NCBI GenBank assembly: GCA_018417955.1
Contig: JACTVC010000026.1
Location: 1-64,000 of the forward strand
DNA length: 64,000 nucleotides
Source of the DNA: Laccaria trichodermophora
Taxonomy: Eukaryota; Basidiomycota; Agaricomycetes; Agaricales; Hydnangiaceae
Direction of reading: 5' to 3'
The notes below the pieces were generated by a model. It worked only from the letters and a program-made list of their open reading frames with translations. It was not told where the DNA came from and searched no databases. Numbering within the stretch: the stretch's first letter is position 1; each line of letters opens with the position of its first letter. Positions 1 through 10,243 of this stretch are shown here, piece after piece. The position numbers were made by a program, and so were the translations under genes.

Positions 1-120
1 AACCCTAACCCTAACCCTAACCCTAACCCTAACCCTAACCCTAACCCTAACCCTAACCCTAACCCTAACCCTAACCCTAACCCTAACCCTAACCCTAACC
101 CTAACCCTAACCCTAACCCT
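1..120. repeat. Telomeric repeat, (AACCCT)20
   Basis: Twenty uninterrupted AACCCT units start at the first base, so this is the C-rich strand of a TTAGGG telomere and the window begins at a chromosome end. The array stops abruptly at base 120, where unique sequence begins. TTAGGG telomeres are usual in filamentous fungi. Confidence 0.98.
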
Positions 121-548
121 AAGACTCAGTCTGTTTAGTAATCAGTCCTAGTAGGGACTTGTTGTATGGTCGGAGGTTTCTCCCGTTCTTCGGAACGTGA
201 AAGCCAATAAAAGTCGAGGAGACAGACCTACGGCATTTCTCGAACGTTCTGGTGAACTCCAGATTGTTTCTAGACCGCCTTATCTTGCTTATCTTATGGG
301 CGCTGCGCGCCCATACGTATCTCCGTGTCGGAATGACGCATGATGCTTATCAGAACAATAGAAAATCTATTTATAGAATCCTTATTGTTTGATGACGTCA
401 AAACGAATGCATAACAAAGAACCCGAAGAGCTTATAAAAGCGAAACAGGGTTGTGTTGCTACCCAGCAGCACCTGTTGTTCTTTGCTTCGCCTAACAGCC
501 CTTCATACCTACGTCTTTATCGCCCTCGCCTTCGGCTCGGGCTCCACT

Positions 549-563
549 CCCTAACCCTAACCC
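549..563. repeat. Short interstitial telomere tract
   Basis: CCCTAACCCTAACCC lies about 430 bp inside the terminal array and directly beside a pair of palindromes. Both tracts have the same orientation. It may be a relic of an older chromosome end or of a healed break; that is inference. Confidence 0.7.
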
Positions 564-565
564 AG

Positions 566-640
566 CAGGTCGAACATACTCGACCTGTGAGCAAACAATC
601 ATATCTACCTCGCAGGTCGAGTACGTTCGACCTGCGAGCC
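566..640. repeat. Pair of related palindromes beside interstitial telomere tract
   Basis: Two imperfect copies of a hairpin-forming motif occur: AGGTCGA-N6-TCGACCT near 567-587 and GCAGGTCGA-N6-TCGACCTGC near 612-636. Each is a palindrome, and the second is also an inverted near-copy of the first. The spacer between them is about 25 bp. The function is unknown. Confidence 0.65.
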
Positions 641-1829
641 TTTTTATCCATTTCGTCTAACATTTGTAAGGCCAACATTATTTCCCTTACTCTAAAACCA
701 TATAGAATATCGAAGGTGTTCCAATTTTGAAAGCCAAGAACGCCGCGCCCAAGAAAATATGTGTTCTAGAAATGGGATGAGGTGTCATTAGAATGAAATC
801 TATCATTGAGATCTTGGTACTTACCGTAACGGTTGGTCAACGGTCGTTTATCTATGTGCGCAGCACCTCTTAGGCGCCTAATCCTTGCCAGAAACTCTAA
901 TCACCGTCCGCAGGCCTCGTATCACAATCCAAGGAAGAGCGCGTAAGTCGACTCGTCTACGCGATGCGCAGAGCGAGCTTATCACTCGATAGCTAAGGAT
1001 TTAAGAACGAAGACAAAGCTTGAAAACGTGAGTGGACAGAAAAGTGACTCCGTAATGAGCGAGAGTCCTGATCAGCACGATGGGAGTAAATATAGTCATT
1101 GAATTCACCAGTAGGCCCCGTGGATCTCACCATCAACGGTCTGAATCAGTCCACTACGTTTACGGACTCGCGTGGCTGATCTATCTCACGCAGGGGTTCG
1201 AGGGTTCCAGGTCCAGGAAGTAGCCACTGTACGCTGATCCTTGGGTATGACGCGCCAAACTATGCAATGCAAGGAACGCAGGCTATTTCACTATGCATAA
1301 ACGATAGGACTGAAATGCAACGGTACAAAGGGCACGCTGGAGAAAACAGATTTTAGGTGGCAATGAGCATGGTCAGGACAAAGTAAGAGGTCGAACGAAC
1401 CTCGGCCATTCCCTGCCCCATGAGAGATGACAAGCCGATGACTTTATGAGGACTAGATATGATTCTAAATTGCGTCGTCGTCGATAAAGAGAGTCAGCAA
1501 AATCCAAGAATACACAAATTTGAACGCACCGATTATCCACCTTTTCAAGTCGTTACCCAGATACCTTTCCCCAGCTAACTTACCTTGGTGTTGATTTATA
1601 AACGCTTCATGTCGCGAACTGAATTTAACATGTACACTCACCCGATGTCAGCTAAAATTTCCACAAAAGCCTGAGCCGTGAACGTCATTCGTGGTGTGGG
1701 ACTGTAGATCATCCACCGTTATGAGCCTCTAAGTGAAGCACCTAACGTCAATCTCCTTCCGTCATCCGTTTCTCATCTAACCATCTCAAAACAGCTGGGG
1801 TAAAACGTATTACATCTGACCCTGCTGAC

Positions 1830-2665
1830 ACAGACTCCATCCCTCAAACCCTGCATGCACGCAATACTTTGTGCTACAGTAAATGACATCCGAAATGGCG
1901 TCCTCATAAACATGGCGATACACCACACATTATGGGCTTAGTATCGAGAATGTTGCTGCCTGCCGCGGCCAACATGGCGCCATAAGGAATGTGGAAGAGA
2001 TCAGCGAGGGTGATTTCCTCTGATCAATCATAAGTAAAGACGGTAAAAAAGGAAGAAAGGAGTTACGAACCTCGCCAGCCACGTACTTCTGCTTGCTCAA
2101 ATCTGGTCGTATACATCGAGCCTCTTGTCCAAGTTCCCAATGAGTTCGTCGAAAGTCTCTTGGTTGGGTGTAAGCCCATACATACTAGCAGACGTCAAAA
2201 GCTCAGAATACGTCCGCTGTACAAAGAACAGTGAGCGCTTTGCTTACGGCTTGAACACCTTCTCATACACCGCCTTGGACGCCAACGCATCAAAGTTATC
2301 CTTCTCAACCGACGCGGCCTGCTCGAAGAGAGCCTTGGCCTTGAGTTCCGTAGGGATCAGAGGGGTGTCCTGACCCGCGCACTTCTCCGCGATGTATCGG
2401 CAGATAGCCCTGCTCTCGTACAAGACGAGGACGTCGTCCTCCTACAGCCACGTTGTCATGTCATGATCAGAATGGATGAGAATAGAAAACTCACGATATA
2501 AGGAACTTGTCCGAACGGCTGGTGCTTCAAAAACTCGGGCGACTTATGTTCACCAGCCGCGAAGTCGATGGGGTGGAATTCAAAGGGGACGTCCTTTTCG
2601 TGTAGGACGATGGCGACGCGTTTGGTGCAGGTGGAGAATGTGACGCCGTAGAGCTTAAAGACCAT
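1830..2665 (-). pseudogene. Glutathione S-transferase pseudogene (phi-like)
   Basis: The first exon (2665 to about 2493) encodes a thioredoxin-fold GST N-terminus beginning MVFKLYGVTFSTCTKRVAIV, with the conserved QPFGQVPY turn. After an intron with a gtgagt donor, the next exon continues with DDVLVLYESRAICRYIAEKC, the glutathione-binding ESRAI region, and then helical C-terminal sequence. A further exon reads through a one-base deletion near 2105: the expected ILSKQKYVAGE becomes an early stop just before SKQKYVAGE. Farther on, the ITLADLFHIPYG region is recognisable but soon runs into a stop. The protein would have been a cytosolic glutathione-conjugating enzyme. It is called a pseudogene because of the frameshift and eroded 3' end. 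Sequencing error at the single base is possible but would not repair the 3' end. Confidence 0.75.
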
Positions 2666-3311
2666 TGTAGCAAAGGTAGGTTAACCGTTGTTTTCTTGAG
2701 GGTACGAGAGCGGTGAGGTATAGAGTCTTCGAAATCGAAATGTTTGTGCGGCCTTTTGGGGTTCCATTGATATTGTCGTGACGAAGGATGAGACAAATTC
2801 GGTGTACGTTACATCGATATATCTGAATAAGCAGAGGTAAGCAGGAATCAACTTCCACTGTCCAGGAACATACGAAAGTTTGACCGACGAAAGATCATCA
2901 TTTCATCTGTGAGTTGTCCTTCCAATTTCATCCAAAGGAGTAGGCAGGTAGGCGCCAGAGATCATGACGTGGGATTTGACAAGGATTTGATATGATGTTT
3001 GCAGTAAGCACTGAAAATAATCTCAGCATGTGACCTTACGCGTCGAACCACGTGTTGGATGCATTTTCTTTTTGCAATTGATCCACGCGAATGTATGAGG
3101 AACGTTGATGAATCCTGAGTAATGCGCCGGCCATTGCTTCATATGAAACAGAGCACTTGCAATTAGTATAAGGGTATCTGTCAAGCCACAACACCGAAAA
3201 TAGCCATAAATAAGTTTCCGAAAGTTCTCCGCTCCACTAAACAGAGGCCAACTGCCGTTCAGAATTGCTAAGATGAACGTCAGTAACACATCGAATTCAA
3301 TTCCGTCGTAC

Positions 3312-3895
3312 TCACCCAGTATTCCCCAAAAGCTTCTCAAAACGCGTCCTCAACAAGTCCTCAAACTGCTCCAAATATTTCGTTCGAGCTATCGATAGTT
3401 CAGGTACGTTGGAACCACGAGCTTTTGCGAGGTAGGAAGCTACCATTGTTGCCAGTGCGCTTGTGCTCATCTTCGGTAAGTAGATGGTGGTAGAATCGAA
3501 AGAGGTTCAGCGTACCAAGGATAGTCGTCGTAACCGCAGTCTAAAAAAGTCACCAGAATCAGTCATCGGAATTAACCATTTGACTGAACGCTACTCCCCT
3601 GCTTTCCTGATGACACCGCAACTTGAACGGCGGACAACCCAGTTGTCAGCGAGCCAAGAAAGACTTGCAGGCCAATCGCAATGTTGAGCGCGTAACCCGT
3701 CATCCTCGCCTTATTCTCAAACTTGTCCGCTTCCCTTTTGGCTACGTCAAGCGTCGGTTGTAGAGGCTCACGAGCCGAGAGTCAACGGATTGGCTTGAAA
3801 AAGTGATTACGTAGCAATTACGTAGCACACAACTAAACCAACACCACGAACATCGAACAAACCTTCTCCTCCACAGGAACAAAATAAACCCGTCG
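3312..3895 (-). pseudogene. SLATT-like two-transmembrane domain gene relic
   Basis: Minus-strand segments give YFVPVEEK (about 3895-3870) and, after a possible GT-AG intron, PLQPTLDVAKREADKFENKA followed by a hydrophobic helix GYALNIAIGLQVFLGSLTTG (about 3770-3640). A second helix contains TAVTTTILG (about 3540), and then ATMVASYLAKARGSN leads to ELSIARTKYLEQFEDLL and a stop near 3312. This order of segments matches the fungal SLATT family (SMODS and SLOG-associating two-transmembrane effector domain) as I know it. I could not find a splice choice that keeps the frame between the two hydrophobic segments, and no start codon is visible upstream. It is therefore treated as a relic. The 5' end abuts a GST exon on the same strand. 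Confidence 0.55.
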
Positions 3896-4128
3896 TCATC
3901 CTATAAAGGCGTTGTCACTATGTTAATTATTTATAGAAGATAAGAGGGTATCCTTACAATGTAGGGGTTCTGGCCGAACGGCTGTTTTTTGAGATGTTCC
4001 GGTGATTTGTTTTCGGCCTTCGAAAAGTCGATGCTGTGGAACTCGAAAGGAACTTTCTTCTCGTGCAAGACGATGGCGACGGGCTTAGAGCAGGTAGAAT
4101 TGACTGCTCCGTAAAGTTTGAGAACCAT
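3896..4128 (-). pseudogene. Truncated second GST gene (first exon plus start of exon 2)
   Basis: The ATG at 4128 opens an exon encoding MVLKLYGAVNSTCSKPVAIV and ending QPFGQNPYI. It is paralogous to the GST fragment at 1.8-2.7 kb. A gtaagg donor and a tttatag acceptor lead to a second exon that begins DDDGFILF, a normal GST continuation. The glutathione-binding ESRAI segment that should follow is missing. Instead the DNA continues as SLATT-family sequence in another frame. The result is a GST N-terminal half without its helical C-terminal domain, so a functional transferase is not expected. Confidence 0.7.
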
Positions 4129-4398
4129 GGTTGGGAGAAATGTTTTGACGCCGTTACACACAGACTTTTATCTTGATGACGAAGACCAGACAAAACGTCA
4201 TCAATAAGGTGAAGCTTCTGACCCCTATCGCTAGTCAGCCGGCAGTGGGTTATGGGTACCTCGCTGCCAGTTATGCCCCAGATAGACGAGTAATGCGTAA
4301 TTTTTGGCCAAAGTTTCGAGAAATCCGTGTCGGACCATCGAGTAAATAGAACAGTTGTCACAATTGATCCAAGCAGCGGTCGTTATCCAGTACAACTT

Positions 4399-5482
4399 TT
4401 AATCCAATCGGGCCTTGATGGGACTGAGCTCAAATGTGCTCCAAAAATCCCTAGAATCACAAGCACGACCCAATGCCTCGACATTTCGAGGAAGCGCACG
4501 AACGCCGAATTCCTGCATCAACCCGCGCACCCATCTGGCGTGAGGACCGCGATCTTCTACTTCTTCCGATGTGAAGGCGGCATTTGACGATTGATTCCCC
4601 GAAAGTTCGTCATTGGGTGGCACATAAGCAGTACCCCATGCCGATGCGAGATCCCACCAATCGTAAACGCGCCCATCAGTAATTATCCATCGTTGGCCTT
4701 GAGCTTTGGAAAATTCCGCATGGACGGCGAGGATGGCGCGAGCTACGTCGAGGCCATAAATCATGTGTAAGCTTCCCTGTAAAGTCCGTATGACTTTGGA
4801 TATACATGGGCGAAATGGATGTAAATGGTACCTTATTCTTTAACGCCTCTTTCGTTGGCGCAACCTTTCCGACGAATTTCCTCATTGAGCGTGAGTTTCC
4901 CCACAAACCGGCGAGGTTGAGGACGGTCGCTGGGAATTCCGGCGATAGGAAAAGTAGTTCCGCCTCTGCCGCGCCACGCAAACTGGATTCGGCGATTGGT
5001 GAGTGCCGGTCGTACCACTTGTGCTGGGGTGTTGCACCAGCCTGGGTTTTACGTCCCTACATATGGTATGCGTTAGCAAGAGGACAAAGCTTACATCAAT
5101 AGAAATGACTAACATCCCAAATACCTGTAGACCCTAGCTGGATGAATCTGGTACTCGTATCACTTTTCCCCCTACTTGCTGCATACAATTTTACCAGCCG
5201 CTCCGAAGCCCCAGTCGTTTGGATCGGGAAAGTAATCAAAAGAGTAGCAGTGTCGGGCAAGATCTTGTATGGTTCTAAATCTTCAGAGTTGGGGTCGAAC
5301 TGAAAGGGGATTGTGGAATTGCGTCCATCACGAGTGGTGGATGCGTAAGTCAACGATCGTTCATCGCACAAAGGGATGAGAAATGTGGAAGTCCATCCTG
5401 CGCCTAGGACAAGGATATCGACAGCAATTGAAAAATTTGTAGAGTTCCTCCGAGTTCGTTGAACGTTGAGGACTGTTGACAA
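4399..5482 (-). CDS. NAD(P)-binding Rossmann-fold protein (atypical SDR/NmrA-like)
   Basis: Three exons are visible on the minus strand: up to 5114, 5056-4832 and 4776-4399, with introns starting gttagt and gtacca. The first exon carries VDILVLGAGWTSTFLIPLC, a beta-alpha-beta nucleotide-binding start with GAGWTS as the glycine-rich loop, and later FIQLGSTGIWD. The second holds WYDRHSPIAES and LNLAGLWGNSRSMRKFVGKV. The third holds MIYGLDVARAILAVHAEFSK and RWIITDGRVYDWWDLASAWG. This is the layout of an extended or atypical short-chain dehydrogenase/epimerase; the substrate is unknown. No in-frame ATG is visible before the Rossmann loop (5482 is only the edge of an open frame starting at TTG), so the start may lie in a short upstream exon or be lost. 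The 3' end is intact. Confidence 0.65.
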
Positions 5483-6437
5483 ACTGTTGAGGAAGCATCT
5501 TAGCTGACATAAGTCATGATCAGCCCGGGTAATGCCGAAAGCGTGTTATCTTATCTCTTAGACACCTCAGTTCACAGTGCGGTTGGGGTGCGGGGACCGC
5601 GCAAAGTTTCTGCTTTCCACCACGCTTTAAATTTCGGCGACAACATTCATTGGAATTTGGCCAGAAATATGTGCTGAGAGCCGGACGCATTTTAATGCTC
5701 ACGGGTGTGGTGAACCAAAAATTAAGACTTCACATAATATCGATGTAGACAGCGTCATGCACACACCGCCGTGTCCTACTCGTAGCAAACTCGTGGGAAC
5801 CCTCCTCGAGTACCAAACTAAGAATGGACTTCCAATCGCTGATAAACAGCCAAGATCAAGCTAAGATGGTGTGTAGTAGCTAAAATTCTCACCACGTTTC
5901 AGGGATCGTACTTGAGGAGATCCTGATGCGTGGCTGCTCCGGAATGCGCAGCGTCGTCCTGCAAGCTGCTGCAAGTTAGCTACAGGCGACATGCGTTAGT
6001 AGTTACCTCCATAGCGCGTCTTCTTGAAGCGAATTTCTGATTGCCAAGATATCGGTCTGTATCTCTGAATGTTTCGACGGCATTATGAGATAATTGAATG
6101 ATCTTCCAAGAACGGAAGGCCTTGGCCATTGACTGCATTATTGTGGCAAGATCGATATTAAAGAGGAAGTTCGGCCTGAATGGGAGACGATGCGCTTCGT
6201 CCCAAAAACATCCAGAAAGCTGTACATATATCCAAGTAGAAAGAGGAAAAACAACAACAGCGAGCCAGCCGGAGCGCTACGCAGTAGATCACAAGTCGAG
6301 TCAGGTTGGTTGTAACCCTAACCGCCATGACTGCGTAAGCTAGAAGCCGATGATGAGGATTACATAAACTGCGTGGCACATATGCAGTGTTGTAATTTCC
6401 GGCAGTCTGATAATTTCCCTTCTCCACCAACACCAAC
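5483..6437. other. Intergenic region upstream of the first transcription-factor gene
   Basis: Nothing beyond short open frames without family resemblance was seen. This stretch should contain the promoter and 5' leader of the Zn2Cys6 gene that starts at 6438. No clear TATA box was identified. Confidence 0.5.
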
Positions 6438-9400
6438 ATGTCGTCCGACGGCGAGGACTACAACGACGACAACCCGTCTAGCATCACTCAAGGCCTCAAA
6501 AAACGTCGAATACAACGTGCATGCGACATTTGCAGGAGGAGAAAAAGTAAGTCACATACAGTCCTTCTGGTCGATGTCTCATCGCGTTTAGTTCGCTGTA
6601 GGCATCGTGAACGGCTTTTTTTTTGGCCATAACTTACCCTTCATCAGGCGATGGAGTTCCAATTCCGGGAAATCGTTGTTCCAACTGTGTCGCGTTCCGG
6701 TTTGACTGCACGTATGTCGAGTCGTCGAAGGTGTGTACCGTTACGCCATTGTACGGCTTTTACTGACCGTTGAAGCAGAAACGAGCCCCTCCAAAAAGGT
6801 TCGCGTGTCGCGTTGTAAACTCTCTGTCAAGATCTCACAGGTTGCTTAGTTATGTGGAAAGCTTAGAGCAACGGTTGGAGAAGCTGCAAAGTCTGCTGCA
6901 AAAGGTGCGCGGAACCGTTGACTAAAGCCACCCGCTTACTCAGATATAGTAGCTATGCAAAGACGACAACGTCTTGAAGGAACATAATATTCCGTTAGAC
7001 CAAGATAACGGGTCACCCGACACCAATATTGAGGTGGAGCTATGCCATACTGTCCCCATGCCGAGACACCCTCGCGACATTGCTACGTCTGTAATCCGAA
7101 GCGTTGGTGAATCTGTTGATCCCGATGACGAACCATTGCTTCCAGAAGACGACTTCCCCCATCTTATTCTCGCCGACAACCTGAAGAGGCTCAAGATGGA
7201 CAAGGACGAGTACTGGTTTATGGGGAAGTCAAGTGGTGTTACACTCATCCAGACGGCAGTGGAACTCAAACATCAGTACGAAGGGAGCACCTCCCTGAAG
7301 CCCCACATCACTCTTGGTGAAAAGCGCCCCGAATTCTGGACTCCCCACCCTGTTCGTCTCTTTTTGTCTCATTCTTCCTGTCTCTCTATCTTACTTCTGG
7401 TTCTAGTGGGAACGTCCGGAAAATAGGGTTGATTCACCGAGCTACACGTTCCCCGACCCGGATCTTCTTATCCAACTCCTTGATCTGTACTTTTCTCACG
7501 TCAATCTTTATCTCCCTCTCCTCCACCGACCGACTGTTGAGAAATCCATTGCAGATAACCTGCACTTGACAAACAACGGTTTCGCGGAGGTTTTCCTTCT
7601 CGTCTGCGCAGTCGGCTCACGGTATTCAAATGATAAACGAGCCATGCTTGATGGGGTGGAGTCCTATCATTCTTGCGGCTGGAAGTGGTTCGATCAGGTG
7701 CAGCTGTCCAGGAAGTCGTTCTTCGGACCGCCGACGCTATATGATCTGCAACTATACTGTGTATGCTATTATTTGATGGTTTGAGAACAGGGTCTTACTT
7801 TCTTATTTTAGCTGGCAGTGCAATACCTTCAGGGATCGTCCGCCCCTCAATCATGTTGGACGATGGTTGGAATCGGTACTCGATTGGCGCAGGAGGTCGG
7901 AGCGCATAGGCGTAGTAAAGTTCGAGATCGTCCGGTCACCGCGGAAGATGAACTATGGAAACGCGCTTTTTGGTACCTTTCTCTTCTATCATTCGCAAAA
8001 GTGATTTAACAGCACTTCAGGGTCTTGGTGTGTTTAGATAGGCCAGTCAGCGCCACTCTCGGTCGCCCTTGCGCGATACAAGATGAGGAGTATGTCTTCA
8101 CTTGATGCTCGGGCTTCCCGGCTTCTAATCCCTCCCTAGCTTTGATCTTGATCTGCCCGTCGAGTGCGATGACGAATACTGGGACCATCCTGATCCTTCT
8201 CAGCGTTTCAAGCAACCTCCGAACAAACCGTCTCTGATTACCCAGTTCAACTTGTACATCAAGCTGAACCAGGTTCTGGCCTTCTCCTTACGCACGATTG
8301 TGAGTGCTTTGAACCGATCGCCTGCTTTATCTTTCGAGCGTTGATCCTTTGCGCAGTATTCGATAAACAAGTCCAAGATCCTCCTTGGATTCGTTGGCCC
8401 TCAATGGGAGAAACATATAGTTGCTGAGTTGGACTCGGCTCTGAACAAATGGGTGGACTCCGTACCCGATCATCGTGGGTAGTGCGTTTCCTTCTTTTGT
8501 GGATGTTCCATTCATCGAATGTTTTAGTTCGCTGGGATCCCCACCGTGAAGATGATAACTTTTTCAACCAATCCGTTCTACTATACGTGGCGTACTACCA
8601 TGTTCAGATCCTCGTTCACCGCCCCTTCATCCCATCCCCAAGCAAGCCTTTATCAACGTCGTTCCCATCCCTGGCGATCTGCACGAACGCAGCAAGATCT
8701 TGTAGTCACATCGTCGATTTTCAGAGGAAGCGAAATCAGATGCCGCCGCCGTCGCTTCTGGTGACTTTTTATTGACTGGTGACAATCTTAAAGGCTGACT
8801 GTCTGACTAGATAGTGGTGTTCACGTCTGCGATTGTGTTGCTGCTGAACATCTGGGGAGGGAAGCGCTCGGGTCTATCAACAGATCCGAAGAAGGAGATG
8901 GCGGACGTTCATAAGTGCATGCAGGTGCTCAAGACGAACGAGAAGCAGTGGCATTCGGCGGGCCGGCTATGGTACGTCTGGGCCGTTCCCTTTTCTTCTT
9001 CGATTGAAGATTCCTTTCAAGGGACATCCTGTATGAGCTGGCATCTGCTGGGGATCTTCCTCTGCCGCAACCTAGTCCCCCTGCGAACAAACGTGAACGA
9101 GACTCTGAGAGCCCCGTCCAATTCCCTACGCCACCTAGTGATACCTCCCCGCCGCCGAACGATGCATTGCGGCGTATTGCGGGTTCACGGCGTGTGAGCA
9201 AGGACGTACTCATGTCTATGCCTCCCCCGCCACTTCCACAACCAGTCCATCGTCAACATATTCCTCAACGGCCGCAAGACCACAGGCCACTATACTCACA
9301 ACCTCCAGCGGAGCCCCTCTATCAGCCGCCGCTATCGCCTCGACAATACTTCGCACTTCCCGTATACAGCAACGAACTCGCGGGATTGCCGTTGCACGGG

Positions 9401-10036
9401 AAAGGCTCTTTTCTAATGGGGGACCAGCCCCCTTCGAACCAAAACATGTGGTACCCTCCGATTGCACATCCAAGTACAAGCAGACGCACTGCGGCAAGCG
9501 GTACCTCTGCTCCGAACTCGTCATCGTCTATATATGGATACCGAGATTCTGAGGAGATAAACACGATAATGCAGGGGCACAGTGCGGGTGATAAGGAAGG
9601 TGGTATGATGGATATGAGGGAATCGGCTGCGATTTTCGAAGAATTTGCGGCGTTAAGTTATGCTTCAGGGGGAGCCCATGTGGGTGAGGGGTTGTTCAAT
9701 GGCGCCGCAGGAGGTGCCCTGCCGTTGGAAGGGATGTACGGGGGGCAGCTGTCGGGTAGCGGCCACTCTCAGCAAGAGTCGCAAATACGGTTCTCGGACA
9801 TATTTCCTCAACACCAACAACAAGAACAACTAACAGTGCAATACCCACCCGTCGATCCGGATATGATGGTGATGTGGTCTACTGCTCCAACTGGGTTTGA
9901 GTGAGTTTTTGACTCCTATCATCCGGGAGGGAAGCTGATACGTTCTTTCCTTTTGCGCTGCAGGCTAGACGAGTGGGGCTCCTATCTAACGAATGTCAGC
10001 GAGCTCACACAAGGTCACCCCCTCTCCCAAACATGA
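6438..10036 (+). CDS. Zn2Cys6 transcription factor, XlnR-like (paralog 1)
   Basis: A many-exon gene encodes a nuclear regulator. The N-terminus is acidic and then reads KKRRIQRACDICRRRK. With a 6-nt microexon (6592-6597) it continues IRCDG, giving the complete cluster C-x2-C-x6-C-x9-C-x2-C-x6-C. A short coiled-coil linker (YVESLEQRLEKLQSLLQK) follows. The central fungal-specific transcription-factor domain includes WERPENRVDSPSYTFPDPD, SSAPQSCWTMVGIGTRLAQE, HRRS, ELWKRAFW and CLDRP. A proline- and glutamine-rich C-terminus ends LDEWGSYLTNVSELTQGHPL. Introns are mostly about 45-60 nt with GT-AG ends. The start at 6438 is the first ATG of an open frame and matches the paralog. It appears intact. 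It converges with paralog 2 (14806-18600), with a chitin deacetylase between them. The target genes are unknown; the family includes xylanolytic activators. Confidence 0.85.
6592..6597 (+). other. 6-nt microexon completing the zinc cluster (paralog 1)
   Basis: TTCGCT is preceded by gtttag and followed by gtaggc. Joined to exon 1 (ending 6546, phase 1) and exon 3 (starting 6648), it encodes IR plus the first base of the third cysteine codon, giving KIRCDG. Skipping it leaves the frame open but yields KSDG without the cysteine. The flanking introns are 45 and 50 nt. Confidence 0.7.
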
Positions 10037-10243
10037 ATAGACCTCCATGTATAGATCCTTGGGACCCATTTTGCGATTTTATATCTTTGGGGAAATAAGA
10101 TTAGTGAATTATATCTCTCCGACATGTCGTCCTCAAGGAACTGCGGAAGACAGCCGACAACGAGAAGAAGTTCATTGCTTCGGGGTTTGAATTCTGAAGC
10201 TTGTTATACGCTTTGTCTACTTGAACCTCACCACGTAATCTGG

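Larger units (their letters stand above)
121..1829. other. Subtelomeric non-coding region
   Basis: No convincing gene was found in this stretch. A short interstitial telomere tract lies at 549-563 and two related palindromes at about 566-640 (separate entries). The subtelomeric helicase gene common at fungal chromosome ends is not visible in this window. Confidence 0.6.
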
